The notes beneath the pieces were generated by a model. That model had not been told where the DNA came from. It made no database searches and saw nothing but the letters and a program-made list of their open reading frames with translations. DNA of 12,918 nt from Zancudomyces culisetae (lineage: Eukaryota; Kickxellomycota; Harpellomycetes; Harpellales; Legeriomycetaceae), in assembly GCA_001969505.1 (NCBI GenBank), contig LSSK01001078.1:1-12918 (forward strand). Direction: 5' to 3'. Position 1 is the first letter of the stretch. Every line of letters begins with the position of its first letter. The translations under genes and the position numbers were made by a program. Shown piece after piece: positions 1 through 7,337 of this stretch.

Positions 1-405
1 CTGTAACTTTTGAACATATATCTGTTTGGCCCCATCTGACTCTTTAACTCCCTTTGGCTATACTTTTTATAAAAATTTATTCGGTTTTTACGTCTTTCCA
101 AAATCTTGAAAATATTCCGAAACTTTATATACATTAATATGTTAACAACTATAAAACGATTCTCTTATAAATCTAATACATACTCAACTATAATCCTTTT
201 AAGATGCTGAAGGGGTTGTTAAAGGAAACCATACATTAGGATCACACGATATTTTCCACAATTTAAACTTGTAATCCGACTCTTCCCATTAAACTAGTTT
301 TATTTTATATCTTTATACAATATTCACTCACAAGAATGTGCTAAAAATATGCTAAAATAAAAAAATCCCTAACTCTTCTTCAAAAAAACTGAAAAAAAGA
401 AAATG
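1..405. other. Intergenic, AT-rich, no gene seen
   Basis: No open frame of convincing length or composition is visible on either strand. The stretch is AT-rich with A- and T-runs, and it is the downstream flank of the secreted-protein gene on the minus strand. It would hold that gene's 3' UTR and polyadenylation signals, but no single signal stands out. The left neighbour lies outside the window. Confidence 0.6.
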
Positions 406-1008
406 TTAATCCAACCAAGCATTAGAGTAAATAGGCTCATATAATATGAAACTGCACCCTTCCTCTACAGGAAGTTTTTTATCCTGTTCAAACGGGATCA
501 TAGAAATTTTGAGTTCACAATCATTTTCCCTTTCACAAACCCTATACTCAAGAAGATGGCGCATTTCTCCTTCAACCTCGTTAGCACGCCGACTGCCCGC
601 GTACAGGTGAGGAAAATAGCAACCTTCATCATTGTGTGGAGTCTCGCCGAGTACATTTCTACTTTCTAATGGCATGGCTCTAATAGAAACTCCATCTATA
701 CTAGAAGGGTCATCACAAACCTCCCTGACCAAATAAAAGTGTATATCCATGATATCATCGGATTTATTTCTGGGATCACCTGCATAATATTTTTCCGAAT
801 AAAATATCATGCCAGGAAACTTTCTGAGCAGTTCAAAGTTATTAATGAGAAATCCTGAAGCAGACCAATTTTTGTATTGACTACACTCATTCACTTTAGA
901 TTCGTATGCGGTATATGATGTGTTATCACTGAATGTAATGCTTGCGGAACACGCGATGGAGGCCAATACTACTGTTGCTATTGCCTTTGCTGTTGATGTT
1001 ATTTTCAT
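406..1008 (-). CDS. Small secreted protein, function unknown
   Basis: Encodes 200 residues; I do not recognise the family. Residues 1 to about 22 form a typical signal peptide: a basic start (MKITSTAK), then a hydrophobic alanine-, valine- and isoleucine-rich core ending near ACSAS. There is no later membrane segment and no clear GPI-anchor tail, so secretion into the medium or cell wall is the likeliest fate. Six cysteines remain after the signal peptide (42, 98, 130, 158, 164, 185), enough for three disulphides. There are three N-glycosylation sequons (N29, N47, N81). Dibasic pairs at R140-R141 and K177-K178 could be processed by a Kex2-type protease, but this is not established. The start is the first ATG and is the one that supplies the signal peptide. 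A TATA box with an adjoining dyad lies about 105-125 bases upstream. What is seen supports a secreted protein only; no activity can be assigned. Confidence 0.75.
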   Translation of the reverse strand: MKITSTAKAIATVVLASIACSASITFSDNTSYTAYESKVNECSQYKNWSASGFLINNFELLRKFPGMIFYSEKYYAGDPRNKSDDIMDIHFYLVREVCDDPSSIDGVSIRAMPLESRNVLGETPHNDEGCYFPHLYAGSRRANEVEGEMRHLLEYRVCERENDCELKISMIPFEQDKKLPVEEGCSFILYEPIYSNAWLD

Positions 1009-1098
1009 TTTTGGTTCCCTTTATACCTGTTATGATTTCTTAGTAGCTAAATAAATTCCCAAATAACGTTGATGGTGAATGGATGGGTGAAATAGCTG

Positions 1099-1113
1099 GG
1101 TTTGAATCAAACC
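1099..1113. promoter_or_regulatory. Perfect 15-bp dyad next to the TATA box
   Basis: GGTTTGAATCAAACC is a perfect inverted repeat: 7-bp arms GGTTTGA and TCAAACC around one central base. It shares its last base with the TATA-box segment and lies on the downstream (gene) side. A symmetric site touching the TATA box is where a dimeric DNA-binding protein could affect pre-initiation complex assembly. No known factor is assigned, and chance occurrence in AT-rich DNA cannot be excluded. Confidence 0.35.
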
Positions 1114-1122
1114 TATTTATAC
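1113..1122 (-). promoter_or_regulatory. TATA box of the secreted-protein gene
   Basis: On the minus strand this reads GTATAAATAG, containing TATAAATA, which fits the yeast consensus TATAWAWR. It lies about 105 bases before the ATG at 1008. That is consistent with a start site some tens of bases downstream and a short leader. It follows a run of eight A residues on the same strand, a common poly(dA) promoter element. Confidence 0.55.
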
Positions 1123-1969
1123 TTTTTTTTCCTCATCTTTTGAAAAAAATAAGAGTACATTAGTACTTCAAAAGTTAATACCAACTTGATACACGTTCTT
1201 CTTGCTCCAGTATACTCACAAAATACTTCTGCAACCCTATAGACTCAGTAAAGTTTACAACATTAAATAAAGTCACTTTTCACCCTCCCTCCCCCCAACC
1301 CTTTCTTTCCTTTGTCAACGCGATGCTTTCAGCGCACTCTGCAAAGATTCATCAAATGCTTTTGCAATACATTTGTTTCTTACAACATCTTTTTGTTTTC
1401 TCCATTTATACACATTAGCGGATAAAAATCAAAGTTCAATTCTAGAAAAAGAAGGTATAAACAAAGGATAATTCTAAAAATCCAACCTAGTTAATACAAA
1501 TAGGTAAAATACCCATTCACTATTCTCCTTCTCTCCCCAACATTCTGGAATTGGAAAAAAAGAAGTTTGACTTTCTTACAAACTGTTTAAATAATTGGAT
1601 AGTTGTTGTTTTTGGTAAGTAGGTATCTCGGGTGAAAATTGTTTGTTTTTTCTTTACATTTATTTTGTTAGCCTTTGTCGTGTGTATCCCGATATAAATC
1701 GGAATTAAGTATTTCAAATAAATATTTTATTTACTATTAATCAACTAAAGTAAAGTAAAATAAAGTTGATCACTAATACATCAATACTATTTAGTGAATT
1801 GGAAAAAATTAAGTTATATAAGAATTATAAAATGAAAAATGCAATTAAAAAGATTATAGTAAATCAACATTCAAATATATGAACAATAAGAACACGAAAA
1901 CGAATATAAGAACGAAACCACAGGCAAAAACTCAGTATATTACGTAGAAACATAGGTTAATTGAAATAG
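1123..1969. other. Intergenic, AT-rich, no gene seen
   Basis: Upstream flank of two divergent genes: the secreted protein on the left and the 74-codon gene on the right. It holds T-runs, a C-rich patch near 1278-1300 and short AAAGT/AAAAT-type repeats near 1746-1765. The only open frames are short, lysine- and phenylalanine-rich and typical of random AT-rich DNA. No RNA gene was recognised. Confidence 0.55.
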
Positions 1970-1980
1970 TATATATATAA
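1970..1980 (+). promoter_or_regulatory. TATA-like element upstream of the 74-codon gene
   Basis: TATATATATAA lies about 190 bases before the ATG at 2171. That allows a start site around 2020-2110 and an A-rich leader. Runs of TA are common in this AT-rich flank, so the assignment is tentative. Confidence 0.3.
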
Positions 1981-2170
1981 GCAAGGAAGACTCGATGAGG
2001 ATTCCTTAGCTCTTTTAATAGTTTTAATAAGTAAAGAAAAGTAAGATAAATAAATATCGATTCAGAATTAAAATCCAGGTTTAGGATAATTAAATTGTTT
2101 ATTAGGAATAGTGCTACGGCTAGTTAATGAATATTAAGTTTTAAAACATATTAGAAACTATTAAAATCTC

Positions 2171-2395
2171 ATGTCAGGTCTCATGCAGCAACTACGTGCA
2201 GCCATCATCCAACAGTTCAAGGATGAGGGTCGTTACTCTCCGGACAGCGACCGTTCCGGAGCCACCTCTATGGAGTGGGATCGTACCGAGTCACATGATA
2301 CATTTGCTTTTGTTCAGGAGCATGTGCAACAACAGTTCCTTAGCATGAGAAACCCGACTAAGGAACGTGACCCGCTCGGTCTCGTCCGACAATAG
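2171..2395 (+). CDS. Small soluble protein of unknown function, biased codon use
   Basis: Encodes 74 residues beginning MSGLMQQL; I do not recognise it. It has no signal peptide or membrane segment. It is charged and glutamine-rich, with two probable amphipathic helices (about residues 4-18 and 44-60) around a Ser/Asp-rich linker, and it ends DPLGLVRQ. The frame is believable because its composition differs sharply from the AT-rich flanks on both sides: roughly half G+C, frequent third-position C, and CGT used for most arginines, where neighbours prefer AGA, CGA or CGG. Such codon use suggests strong expression or a different origin. The context CTCATGTC and the first in-frame ATG support the start; M5 is an alternative. 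A TATATA motif of the kind used in yeast 3'-end formation follows the stop. It could also be a short exon of a larger gene, but no convincing splice site was seen. Confidence 0.6.
   Translation: MSGLMQQLRAAIIQQFKDEGRYSPDSDRSGATSMEWDRTESHDTFAFVQEHVQQQFLSMRNPTKERDPLGLVRQ
2238..2261 (+). repeat. Hairpin inside the 74-codon gene
   Basis: CTCCGGA at 2238-2244 and TCCGGAG at 2255-2261 are perfect inverted 7-bp arms around a 10-base loop. The stem is G+C-rich in a G+C-poor region, so the transcript could fold here. It lies within the coding frame over the Ser/Asp-rich linker (residues about 23-31). Whether it is functional is unknown. Confidence 0.35.
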
Positions 2396-2919
2396 AAAAT
2401 ATATATAAAATAATATTTAGCAATATAACGTTGAAAAATATTAAATAAAAGGAAATTATAAGAAGTACAAAAGGTGTTAATAGTAATCAAAGGTGTTTTA
2501 ATAATCATCTGCTAACAAATAGCCTCCCCAATAACAAGACTAGACTTGAGATATCAGGAATTGCAACTGAATTTGGAAAAGCATTGAATAGCGGGATATC
2601 ACGTGTGATTTAAAAGAATTGTTTATATTTGGCCATTTAGAAACTTTTTATCGATATTATTTGGTTTTAAATATTTGTTATTTCCAAAACACCCAAACTT
2701 TAAAGAAAATAAAAGAAAATAACCCTCCCCCCCTCTCCCCAGTATTGAGTAAAAGAGAAGGTTACTACCAAATATAGACTGCTTGAAAAATGTGTCAAGC
2801 TTAGTGTAATATATTCAAGGGCGTGAAAAGTAATAAATGGTGTGATTATTTTTATTTTAATTTGGCATCCAATAATTTTAAGCATCAACAAATCCGACAG
2901 TAAGCCGATATTCTTGCTT
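2396..2919. other. Intergenic region upstream of APC2
   Basis: This AT-rich stretch separates the 74-codon gene from APC2, both on the plus strand. It should hold the 3' end of the first and the promoter of the second. ATCACGTG at 2598-2605 matches the RTCACRTG site of Cbf1-type bHLH factors, about 355 bases before the APC2 ATG. A C-rich patch lies at 2724-2740. No convincing gene was seen on either strand. Confidence 0.5.
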
Positions 2920-2933
2920 GAACCTTTAGGTTC
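2920..2933. promoter_or_regulatory. Perfect 14-bp dyad in the APC2 leader region
   Basis: GAACCTTTAGGTTC has perfect 6-bp arms GAACCT and AGGTTC around TT. It lies 27-40 bases before the APC2 ATG, where it could be a protein-binding site or a small leader hairpin. No factor is assigned. Confidence 0.3.
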
Positions 2934-2959
2934 GTTTTACCATAACGAGAATAATCAAG

Positions 2960-5463
2960 ATGGAGTTTGAACTATTTAGCAAAAATTTCAACAGGATATT
3001 ACTAGAGCCACGAAATGGAGAGGAAAGTGTTGGGGATTTTCCAGAGGTCTCACTTTCCAACAAGTGTAAGTTGATTATACTATAGGATTATTTTGTGTAA
3101 ATTATAGTTTTGTTCTAATCAGTGTTTGTGTTTGACGGCCGGAAATAGATTATCAAATTGGCAGATACTACGATATTGGACGGGCGAAAAGAATAAAGAC
3201 AGAATTAAAAGAGAAACTGAGCGAGACAGTAGCCGAGTTTGAGATTCAGAGCAGTGTTTCTGAACAGGACACGAACAAATTACAAAATGTGTATTATATA
3301 GAATGTGTATTGAGGGCAATAAGAAAAATATTCTTGGAAATAGAGGCAAAGAGGAAAGAATTTTTTTGTTGTGTGGGACGGGGTGATGGTGGAATGGAAA
3401 TCGAAAATGATACAATCATTGGAGAAAGTATCGAACCAGAAGGGCTGTGGAATGCTATTGTATGGGGGACATTTGATTCGAGTGGATGCAAAGACGTTCT
3501 ACTCAAGTATATATATATTCTGATGCGTTTCGAGGTGAACCAAACCAGTTTGGAGTCTGGTTATGGAGATAGTTCATCGAGTATAATTAACACATACAGG
3601 GTTTTCAAGTTGGTAAAGCTGACAAAACAATTAAAAGAGGAGATATTTGGGATATTTAAGCAAATCCTAAAAGAAACCACAAAAATAAATGTGGAACGAA
3701 GAAAGTATTCGGAGAATTTATTAAAAAGGTTAAAGAAAGCAGCAGAGACTATTGGCAACTGGGTTTGGGTGAAATGTAGAGAGTTAGACCTAATGGATAT
3801 GTATGTAGAAAGATGGAATGGATTTCATCATGGGGTAGTGGTGGAAACATACCTGAATGTTAGACTTGAGGATATCATTTCGATAATAAAAAATTATCCG
3901 ACAAGCATGGGGATTATAAACGAGTTGAAGGAATGTAGTTTGGGAGAGGTAGCTGGAAGGGTTATAAGAGAGCTGGTAGAAAGGATCGATCAACAACTAC
4001 TCGCTCCTGATATGTGTACGGAGGAGTTAGTTGGATTTCTGGTAAAGCTGGTGTATACATCCCGAGGGATAGGACATAGCGATTCCGAGTTGGAAAAGGT
4101 GACGTTTAATTTGAGGCAATATTTGAAGAGGCGAAATGACATCAACACAGTGTTGATATCAATGATGTTTGGGGGCGAGATTCCGAGTTTTGGTCGGGAT
4201 AATATTTGGGTATCGGATGGAACGGACATTACCAGCTTGGTTATGCACTGGAAGAAATCTACAACAGCTACACAAGAGAGTGTTGGGGGTGGATATCAAA
4301 ACAGCATCAGATCAAGAGCTGTTGAGCGAAAAATTGTAACTTTACTGGTAGAGTTGATTTCAAACAAAAGGGTATTTATCGCTGAGTTTGAGAGAAAGCT
4401 GAGTGAAAAGTTAATTAAAGCCAATAATAGCATCGAATTGCGAGAACTTGAGCAGGTCGTTTACAAGCTTCAAAAAGAGATTGGCAGTAAAGAGCTGGTG
4501 GCAAATTGCTTGGTAATGCTGAATGATATCAAACTTTCATTCGAGTTTTGCGAGGAATGCAATTTAGATAGCAATAGAGACAGTGGCGGAAGCAGAGTGG
4601 TGGTAATTTCGGAAAACCATTGGCCAATAAAGAGTGCAAATAAGAGCGGAGGTGCCAATGTACAGTTCAATACGCCTGGTTTTGTGGCCGACTCTGCATC
4701 TTTTTACAAAGAAATGTATAGCAAAGTTAATGATACGCATCGAAACAGCGCAGGAAGTAGCAGCCGGAGATTGGTATTTTGTGGGCCGAATCATGGATTT
4801 GTCGAGTTGCATATTGAGCTGAAATGCGGATTCAGCCGCACATTCGAATGCAAACCACTTGCTGCAACCGTTTTATTGAGTATAAACCAACAAAGTAGTG
4901 ACGATAGTAATGGGTTTAATGGCTGGGTAAAACATTCTGATCTCATCAAGTGTATGGATTGTCATGCTACTGAAGTGAACAACGCAATTGAGTACTGGCT
5001 CGACAACAACATATTACTGGAGTACACCAACCAAGTCAATGATTTTTACTACAAACCCAAAGAGTCGATATCAGATACTGTTAGCCAACTACCTGCGTCT
5101 CAATTGCCAGTTTCTGTTCCAGTTGCAGCTACTTTAAACATTGCAAGCCATTACAATACCCATAGTATCAATATCAATAACAATAACAATAACAATAACA
5201 ATAACACTGACTATGAAACTACCAACAATACTGGTCTTGATATCGGTCTTAGTCAATACGACAATTACATTATCGGAATGCTTACCAACCTTGGACCTTT
5301 ACCACTTGACCGCATAGCCGATATGTTGGAGATGTTTATTGATACAGACATCAGCTTTAAGGATTCCGATTCAAAAGCACTTTTGCAATCTCACCTGGAA
5401 GCCTTGGTGCAGAACCGAACTCTAAAATTTGACTCTCATCAACGTTGCTACTCGCTTTGCTAA
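2960..5463 (+). CDS. APC2: Anaphase-promoting complex subunit 2 (cullin-like)
   Basis: APC2 is the cullin scaffold of the APC/C ubiquitin ligase. It holds the RING subunit APC11 and the E2 so that cyclins and securin are ubiquitinated at mitosis. Two exons: 2960-3065 and 3149-5463, giving 806 residues, close to human (822) and yeast (853) APC2. The exon-1 ATG is inferred; splicing gives an in-frame join at Lys35/Tyr36 and extends the protein well above the GTG at 3289 where an ATG-free frame would otherwise be cut. The N-terminal half is helical and divergent. The cullin homology region spans about residues 427-665 (LNDIK segment near 500; PNHGFVELHIEL near 580). An Asn10 run lies at 712-721. 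The last 67 residues (740-806, YIIGMLTNLGPLPLDRI) are the APC2-specific winged-helix (WHB) domain that contacts the E2. The gene is convergent with HIS1, 92 bp apart. Confidence 0.93.
3066..3148 (+). other. Intron 1 of APC2 (83 nt)
   Basis: Donor GTAAGT at 3066-3071, branch site TTCTAAT at 3113-3119, acceptor TAG at 3146-3148. The branch adenosine at 3118 is 30 bases from the acceptor. Exon 1 ends with one base of a codon and exon 2 supplies two (T|AT, Tyr36), so the frame is kept. Without splicing, the exon-1 frame stops at a TAG around 3083-3085 and the downstream frame has a TGA at 3133-3135. Confidence 0.8.
5176..5205 (+). repeat. (AATAAC)5 repeat encoding Asn10 in APC2
   Basis: Five perfect AATAAC units encode ten asparagines (residues 712-721). 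The run sits in the linker between the cullin homology region and the C-terminal WHB domain. A hexamer unit changes length without breaking the frame, so length variation between strains is likely. Confidence 0.85.
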
Positions 5464-5555
5464 ATTTCAAATTGATTTATTTCTTGTGATTTATTTTGAA
5501 CATCAAAGTCATCAAGAAAGAAAAAGAAAAAGAAAAAAAAAGCTCAAACTCAAAC
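5464..5555. terminator. Shared 3' region of convergent APC2 and HIS1
   Basis: The 92 bases between the two stop codons must hold the 3' processing signals of both genes. On the plus strand there is T-rich sequence after the APC2 stop (GATTTATTTCTTG), then an A/G run (5516-5542). Read from HIS1 that run becomes a C/T-rich, T-run region. With so little room the two transcripts probably overlap as antisense 3' ends. Confidence 0.4.
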
Positions 5556-5560
5556 TCAAA
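5543..5560. repeat. (CTCAAA)3 repeat across the HIS1 stop codon
   Basis: Three perfect CTCAAA units. Read on the HIS1 strand they give GTT-TGA-GTT-TGA-GTT-TGA: the final Val codon and stop of HIS1, followed by two more in-frame TGA codons at 5552-5550 and 5546-5544. The repeat therefore multiplies the stop codon in frame. Confidence 0.85.
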
Positions 5561-6488
5561 CTCTACAGTTATCAATAGCCAAAACTAATATGTCTGTTGC
5601 ACCAAGTTGGGTTAGCTGATCCATTGTCTCGGCCAAAACTGCCTTTTCTACCATTGCGTTTATAGCCACCCAGTCAGGTTTGTCAAGTGGCATAATTGAT
5701 GGTGCCTTTCTTCCCGGGGTGATTTTGATGGCCTGTTCTGTATTGTTTCGGAGGATATTGTACTGGCACAACACATACTTTCTGGCTGTTAATACACCTT
5801 CTATGCGTGATTTCAGTTTTTCCACTAGTTCTGGGTACCGCTTGTTCTTTCTACAAAACAAAACAGCTTGGCTCTGCAGCACGGTGCCGGCTACTTGAAG
5901 TCCGGCAGCCCGCATTGTTTCTCCAGACTCTACCAAATCCACGATACCATCAGCCAATCCCAAACTGCATGCAATTTCTACACTGCCATTGACGTACTTA
6001 ACTTTGGTGTTTCTCTTTTGTTGCTGCGGTGTGCCTTGTTGTTCTTGGGGAGTTTCGGCCCTTGTTTTGCTTTCTAGTTCATCAAAATATTTTTGTGTAA
6101 GTGCTGGGAAACTAGTAACTATTCTCTTGCCAACCAATTCTTCTGCGCTGGTAATACCGCTCTTGCTGGGAACTTGTACTTGCAATTTGCACTTTCCAAA
6201 GCCCAATGGGAGCAATTCTTCAATCAAATCCTGGCATTCTGTCTCTGATATTATGTCCTGTCCTGTAATTCCCATATCGACATCACCCTCAGCCACATAC
6301 TTTGCAATATCTGCAGCGGGCAAAAATAGCAGTGCAATTGGAAGATTCGAGACCAGTGCAATATCGTGTCTTGCCTTTCGCTTAAAATCAATTCCGATCT
6401 TCTCCAGTAGCGCTAGACAGTTTTCATATAGCCGGCCCTTTTTTGGAACTGCAAACAGTAGTCTGCCGTTATTTTCGATAATTTCCAT
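5556..6488 (-). CDS. HIS1: ATP phosphoribosyltransferase
   Basis: Catalyses the first step of histidine biosynthesis, joining ATP and PRPP to give phosphoribosyl-ATP in the cytosol; the enzyme is normally inhibited by histidine. It has 310 residues (yeast His1 has 297). The catalytic HisG domain runs from about residue 8 to 205: RLLFAVPKKGRLY at the start, FLPAADI and DVDMGITGQD in the middle, and the PRPP-binding loop DGIVDLVESGETM at 180-192. The C-terminal ACT-like histidine-sensing domain covers about 220-310 (SRIEGVLTARKY, ITPGRKAP) and ends in NCRV, as in yeast. A Gln-rich stretch at about 141-162 enlarges the loop before KVKYVNGSVE. The start is the only ATG before RLLFA. The leader has a (GTTTC)-type repeat. 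Divergent from LETM1, convergent with APC2. General amino-acid control by Gcn4 is expected for this gene, but no canonical TGACTCA was found in the upstream region. Confidence 0.97.
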   Translation of the reverse strand: MEIIENNGRLLFAVPKKGRLYENCLALLEKIGIDFKRKARHDIALVSNLPIALLFLPAADIAKYVAEGDVDMGITGQDIISETECQDLIEELLPLGFGKCKLQVQVPSKSGITSAEELVGKRIVTSFPALTQKYFDELESKTRAETPQEQQGTPQQQKRNTKVKYVNGSVEIACSLGLADGIVDLVESGETMRAAGLQVAGTVLQSQAVLFCRKNKRYPELVEKLKSRIEGVLTARKYVLCQYNILRNNTEQAIKITPGRKAPSIMPLDKPDWVAINAMVEKAVLAETMDQLTQLGATDILVLAIDNCRV

Positions 6489-6557
6489 TGTTATTTTCGT
6501 TTCGTTTCGTTTATGTTTTATTCCACGTCGTGGGTCTAGATAAATGTCACCTAATAA

Positions 6558-6564
6558 TTATATA
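6558..6564 (-). promoter_or_regulatory. Candidate TATA box of HIS1
   Basis: The minus strand reads TATATAA here, about 70 bases before the HIS1 ATG. The position suits a yeast TATA element with a short leader. AT-rich surroundings make chance matches common. Confidence 0.35.
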
Positions 6565-6906
6565 TCAAGTATTGTATATGAGGCAATTTAGAAACCTTTA
6601 CTTTACTTTACTTTACTCCAAAAATATTTCCCTTTGGTTATATATTTTTCGTTTTTTCTTTTCTTTTTCTCTTTTTTTCCTGATTTACAAACGCGTTATA
6701 ATAGTTGTGATTAAATATAATCTTTTCCAATAAATCATATTCATTCGATAAAAAAAAAAAAATCATACTAGCAAACTGAATTTTTTCCTTTATCGATTGT
6801 AATAATGACTAGTCAAAATTACGTTATTCAGACAAAATATTCTTTAAAAAAAAAAGAATGAACGATAATAGTGACAAGAAAGGTTCTACAATGTTCATCC
6901 TTTTAT

Positions 6907-6908
6907 TT

Positions 6909-6940
<32 letters not shown>

Positions 6941-6941
6941 T
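6907..6941. repeat. (TTTC)n microsatellite, about 8.5 units
   Basis: An uninterrupted TTTC tract, mid-way between HIS1 and LETM1. It generates a false open frame with serine/phenylalanine/leucine repeats on the plus strand. As a long homopyrimidine tract it may exclude nucleosomes and probably varies in length. Confidence 0.9.
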
Positions 6942-7325
6942 ATAGGTAAAGAAGAACGGTTTCAAGTGTTGGTATATGATATACATACAAGGAAAATCCT
7001 TACAGTATTCATTGAGTATTTACTGCTAAAAGCTTTTGTAGATTGATGGATGATATGAAGACATGCAACCCTGCTACAATGAACGAGATATAACCACTCC
7101 CTTCTCCTCCTCTATTCATTTCTCCTCCTCCTCCCATTTCCTTTCACTAAAAAAAAACTAAATGAAAATTAATTTTGCAAAAATCAAGTGTATTTATAAA
7201 TTGATCAATGCCTAGAGTTTTAATCTTAATTCTGAAACTTTTCTCAAAGTATTTATAAATAAAGTTTTAACAAGAAAAAAAAAACAATAAAAAGGAGGAG
7301 AAAGGAAAGGAAAGAAAAGGAAAGA

Positions 7326-7337
7326 ATGAAACAATGA
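7326..7337 (+). promoter_or_regulatory. Three-codon upstream ORF overlapping the LETM1 start
   Basis: ATGAAACAATGA is a minimal upstream ORF (Met-Lys-Gln-stop) whose stop TGA overlaps the first LETM1 ATG as ATGA (7334-7337). If this ATG is in the leader, scanning ribosomes could terminate and restart at 7334 or skip on to the next in-frame ATG at 7361. Either product would have a plausible mitochondrial presequence. Confidence 0.4.

Larger units (their letters stand above)
6489..7333. other. Divergent promoter region between HIS1 and LETM1 genes
   Basis: 845 bases with no convincing gene. From the HIS1 side it holds TTTCG repeats in the leader, TATATAA on the minus strand at 6558-6564 (70 bases before the HIS1 ATG), and (CTTTA)4 at 6596-6615. 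Further on are a run of A at 6751-6763, the palindrome TGACTAGTCA at 6806-6815, a TTTC microsatellite, a TCC-rich patch at 7106-7142, and an A/G-rich leader before LETM1. The one open frame (6858-7046) is built on the TTTC repeat. Confidence 0.6.

Noticed and set aside
1520-1717. 65-codon minus-strand frame in the left intergenic region
   Set aside because: Lys/Thr/Phe-rich composition expected of AT-rich random DNA; no motif, no codon bias.
1615-2170. GTAAGT at 1615 as donor of a leader intron for the 74-codon gene
   Set aside because: No TTCTAAT-type branch site followed by an acceptor was found before 2171; the other introns here are much shorter.
2700-2891. 63-codon minus-strand frame upstream of APC2
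   Set aside because: Random-looking hydrophobic translation of AT-rich promoter DNA without a supporting signal.
3289-3291. GTG as the APC2 start codon
   Set aside because: The frame stays open upstream and joins through a consensus intron to an ATG-initiated exon at 2960. Eukaryotic genes rarely start at GTG.
5556-6488. CUG-Ser genetic code
   Set aside because: CTG codons in HIS1 fall at conserved leucines (RLLFA, CLALLEK, GTVLQ), so the standard code fits.
5989-6543. 184-codon frame on the plus strand across HIS1
   Set aside because: It lies antisense to the highly conserved HIS1 coding sequence and its Ser/Phe/Cys-rich product is a by-product of that frame.
6858-7046. 62-codon frame with repeated SFFLSFFL
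   Set aside because: It is produced by the TTTC microsatellite; no start context, domain or flanking coding signal supports a gene.
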